NCBI GenBank assembly: GCA_903772945.1
Contig: CAICTM010000701.1
Location: 1 to 51,977 of the forward strand
Direction of reading: 5' to 3'
Source of the DNA: Seminavis robusta
Lineage: Eukaryota; Bacillariophyta; Bacillariophyceae; Naviculales; Naviculaceae
Length of the DNA: 51,977 bases
The notes under the pieces: generated by a model
What the model was told of the DNA's origin: nothing
The model's input: the letters and a program-made list of their open reading frames with translations, nothing else
The model's database searches: none
Shown here: in pieces, positions 51,275 to 51,977 of the stretch
Numbering within the stretch: position 1 is the stretch's first letter
How the letters are laid out: each line of letters opens with the position of its first letter
Program-made: the position numbers and the translations under genes

Positions 51275-51442
51275 TTTACCTCGGCAGGTAAACTGCCTGA
51301 GTTCTCAACCCCTTTAATGCTATTTCCTATTTCCTATTTCCTATTTCCTATTTTCTATTTCCTATTTCCTATTTTCTATTTACCTCGGCAGGTAAACTGC
51401 CTGAGTTCTCAATCCCTTTAATGCTATTTCCTATTTCCTATT
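51275..51442. repeat. Tandem 104-bp duplication around a TATTTCC microsatellite
   Basis: A 64-nt block starting TTTACCTCGGCAGGTAAAC is present at 51275-51338 and 51379-51442 with one C/T difference. Inside each copy CTCGGCAG ... CTGCCTGAG is a near-perfect inverted repeat. The copies are linked by TATTTCC/TATTTTC units. Confidence 0.9.
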
Positions 51443-51473
51443 CCGGTGAAGCCAAAGTATAAGGATAGAGATA
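51424..51473. repeat. 50-bp direct repeat, left copy
   Basis: Starts CTATTTCCTATTTCC, includes CCGGTGAAGCCAAAGTATAA and ends GGATAGAGATA. It matches 51857-51906 with no difference seen. Confidence 0.9.
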
Positions 51474-51642
51474 GTAATAAGCTAACAAAACTGAACATTG
51501 ATGGTTCAATACAAGTTAGGGGTAGGAATAAATCATTAATATTTAAGCTTAGTGCAATCATCACAACAGCACAATAAGCCAGCAGGAGCTGTAAAGGTTA
51601 GAGTTACAATAAGGGAATGGCAGCTGGTAAATTCTAGAGTAG

Positions 51643-51690
51643 CGGGCGGCAACACACGACGTAGTCGGGTGTTGTCGCCAGGGCTAGCTT
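51643..51690. repeat. Hairpin-forming repeat, copy 1
   Basis: 48 nt. Arms GGCGGCAACACACGAC (51645-51660) and the facing strand at 51664-51679 pair over 16 positions with one G-T and one mismatch, leaving a 3-nt loop (GTA). It is followed by AGGGCTAGCTT. Confidence 0.92.
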
Positions 51691-51727
51691 AATAAAAAGA
51701 AGGTTGCAATGAGGGAATGAATGATAC

Positions 51728-51775
51728 CGGGCGGCAACACACGACGTAGTCGGGTGTTGTCGCCAGGGCTAGCTT
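51728..51775. repeat. Hairpin-forming repeat, copy 2
   Basis: Identical to copy 1 over 48 nt, 85 bp downstream. The flanks are also alike (GTTACAATAAGGGAATGG before copy 1; GTTGCAATGAGGGAATGA before copy 2), so the unit is a longer tandem duplication. Confidence 0.92.
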
Positions 51776-51856
51776 GAAAGATGGGTGCAATCCGAACATA
51801 ATTCTCCTTCTTCTATCTGTCTTTCTGCCGAGGTATCGCAGCTCCCGCTGACTTAC

Positions 51857-51906
51857 CTATTTCCTATTTCCTATTCCGGTGAAGCCAAAGTATAAGGATA
51901 GAGATA
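51857..51906. repeat. 50-bp direct repeat, right copy
   Basis: Same 50 nt as 51424-51473, 433 bp further on. The two copies enclose the hairpin units. Confidence 0.9.
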
Positions 51907-51977
51907 CTACGGATTCGGGAAGAACTGTCCTTTTCCATGCTCCCAAGCTGATTTCCCACCCTCTCAAGCCGATTTCG

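Larger units (their letters stand above)
51096..51977. other. Gene-free right end with nested repeats
   Basis: 882 bp without a gene. After a CCGTACCGGTACGG palindrome near 51237 it is almost wholly repeats: a 104-bp tandem duplication, TATTTCC microsatellite, two 50-bp direct repeats, and two copies of a hairpin. No transposase or reverse transcriptase fragment was seen. Confidence 0.7.

Noticed and set aside
51275..51977. LTR retrotransposon end
   Set aside because: Direct repeats are only 50 bp, no primer-binding site, polypurine tract or reverse transcriptase/integrase fragment is visible within the window.
1..51977. tRNA or rRNA genes
   Set aside because: No tRNA cloverleaf with a GGTTCGAATC-type T-arm or internal promoter boxes and no rRNA core was recognised by eye. 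A covariance-model scan would be decisive.

Overview
This window is nuclear DNA from a eukaryote, most likely a pennate diatom. That placement is inference from several observations. Spliceosomal introns are short (73-106 nt) with clear GT-AG borders and one GC-AG border. One protein carries a secretory leader followed by a CEAF|ST junction resembling the ASAFAP plastid-targeting motif of diatoms. A membrane LRR gene is built of one-repeat exons. 'CPWD...C..AA..GHL..LKYA' ankyrin-type repeats and many long, low-complexity proteins are present. No bacterial operons, rRNA, tRNA or CRISPR arrays were seen.

Layout. 1-2996 (-): a pyruvate formate-lyase (PFL) reading in frame into a PFL-activating enzyme, cut by the window edge. 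3.0-5.1 kb: spacer with a decayed ~150-bp tandem repeat. 5128-9098 (-): F-box plus Tubby protein. 10440-11576 (+): TraB-family protein with plastid-type leader. 12015-14984 (+): nibrin/NBS1-like DNA repair protein (FHA, BRCTs, C-terminal MRE11-binding motif). 15714-18497 (-): disordered orphan. 19464-21357 (+): RING plus SH3-like protein. 21736-22960 (-): SEC13. 23249-25208 (+): three-repeat MYB factor, head-to-head with SEC13. 25933-28295 (+): membrane-anchored LRR protein with a frame problem at intron 4. 28977-29189 (-): possible 70-aa tail-anchored protein. 30000-31808 (+): acidic orphan with six short F-[FL]-x-x-F motifs. 32247-33467 (-): secreted methyltransferase-like protein. 33682-35086 (+): LRR-like gene in three frames. 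35561-36985 (+): multi-pass orphan. 37789-41314 (+): MATE-like transporter with a long low-complexity N-terminus. 41497-46136 (-): six-exon WD40-RING protein resembling WDR59 of GATOR2. 46583-47713 (+): broken F-box-like gene. 48066-48984 (-): calcyclin-binding/SIP-like CS-SGS protein. 49339-51095 (+): broken ankyrin gene with an internal minisatellite. 51.24-51.98 kb: nested direct repeats and two copies of a strong hairpin.

The genes do not form one pathway. They are mostly housekeeping genes (COPII/nuclear pore SEC13, TORC1-signalling GATOR2, DNA repair, ubiquitin-linked F-box/RING/SIP), anaerobic pyruvate metabolism, and lineage-specific orphans. Degenerate repeat-protein genes and repeats gather at the right end. 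The palindromic motif TACCGGTA/GTACCGGTAC recurs in nearly every spacer.

The most notable items are the PFL/activase fusion, the LRR gene whose full frame survives only if one consensus intron is kept (or its next exon skipped), the F-[FL]-x-x-F orphan, the coding-phase minisatellite in the ankyrin relic, and the nested repeat block at the right end. All exon borders were read by eye from consensus splice sites plus phase and homology, without transcript data.
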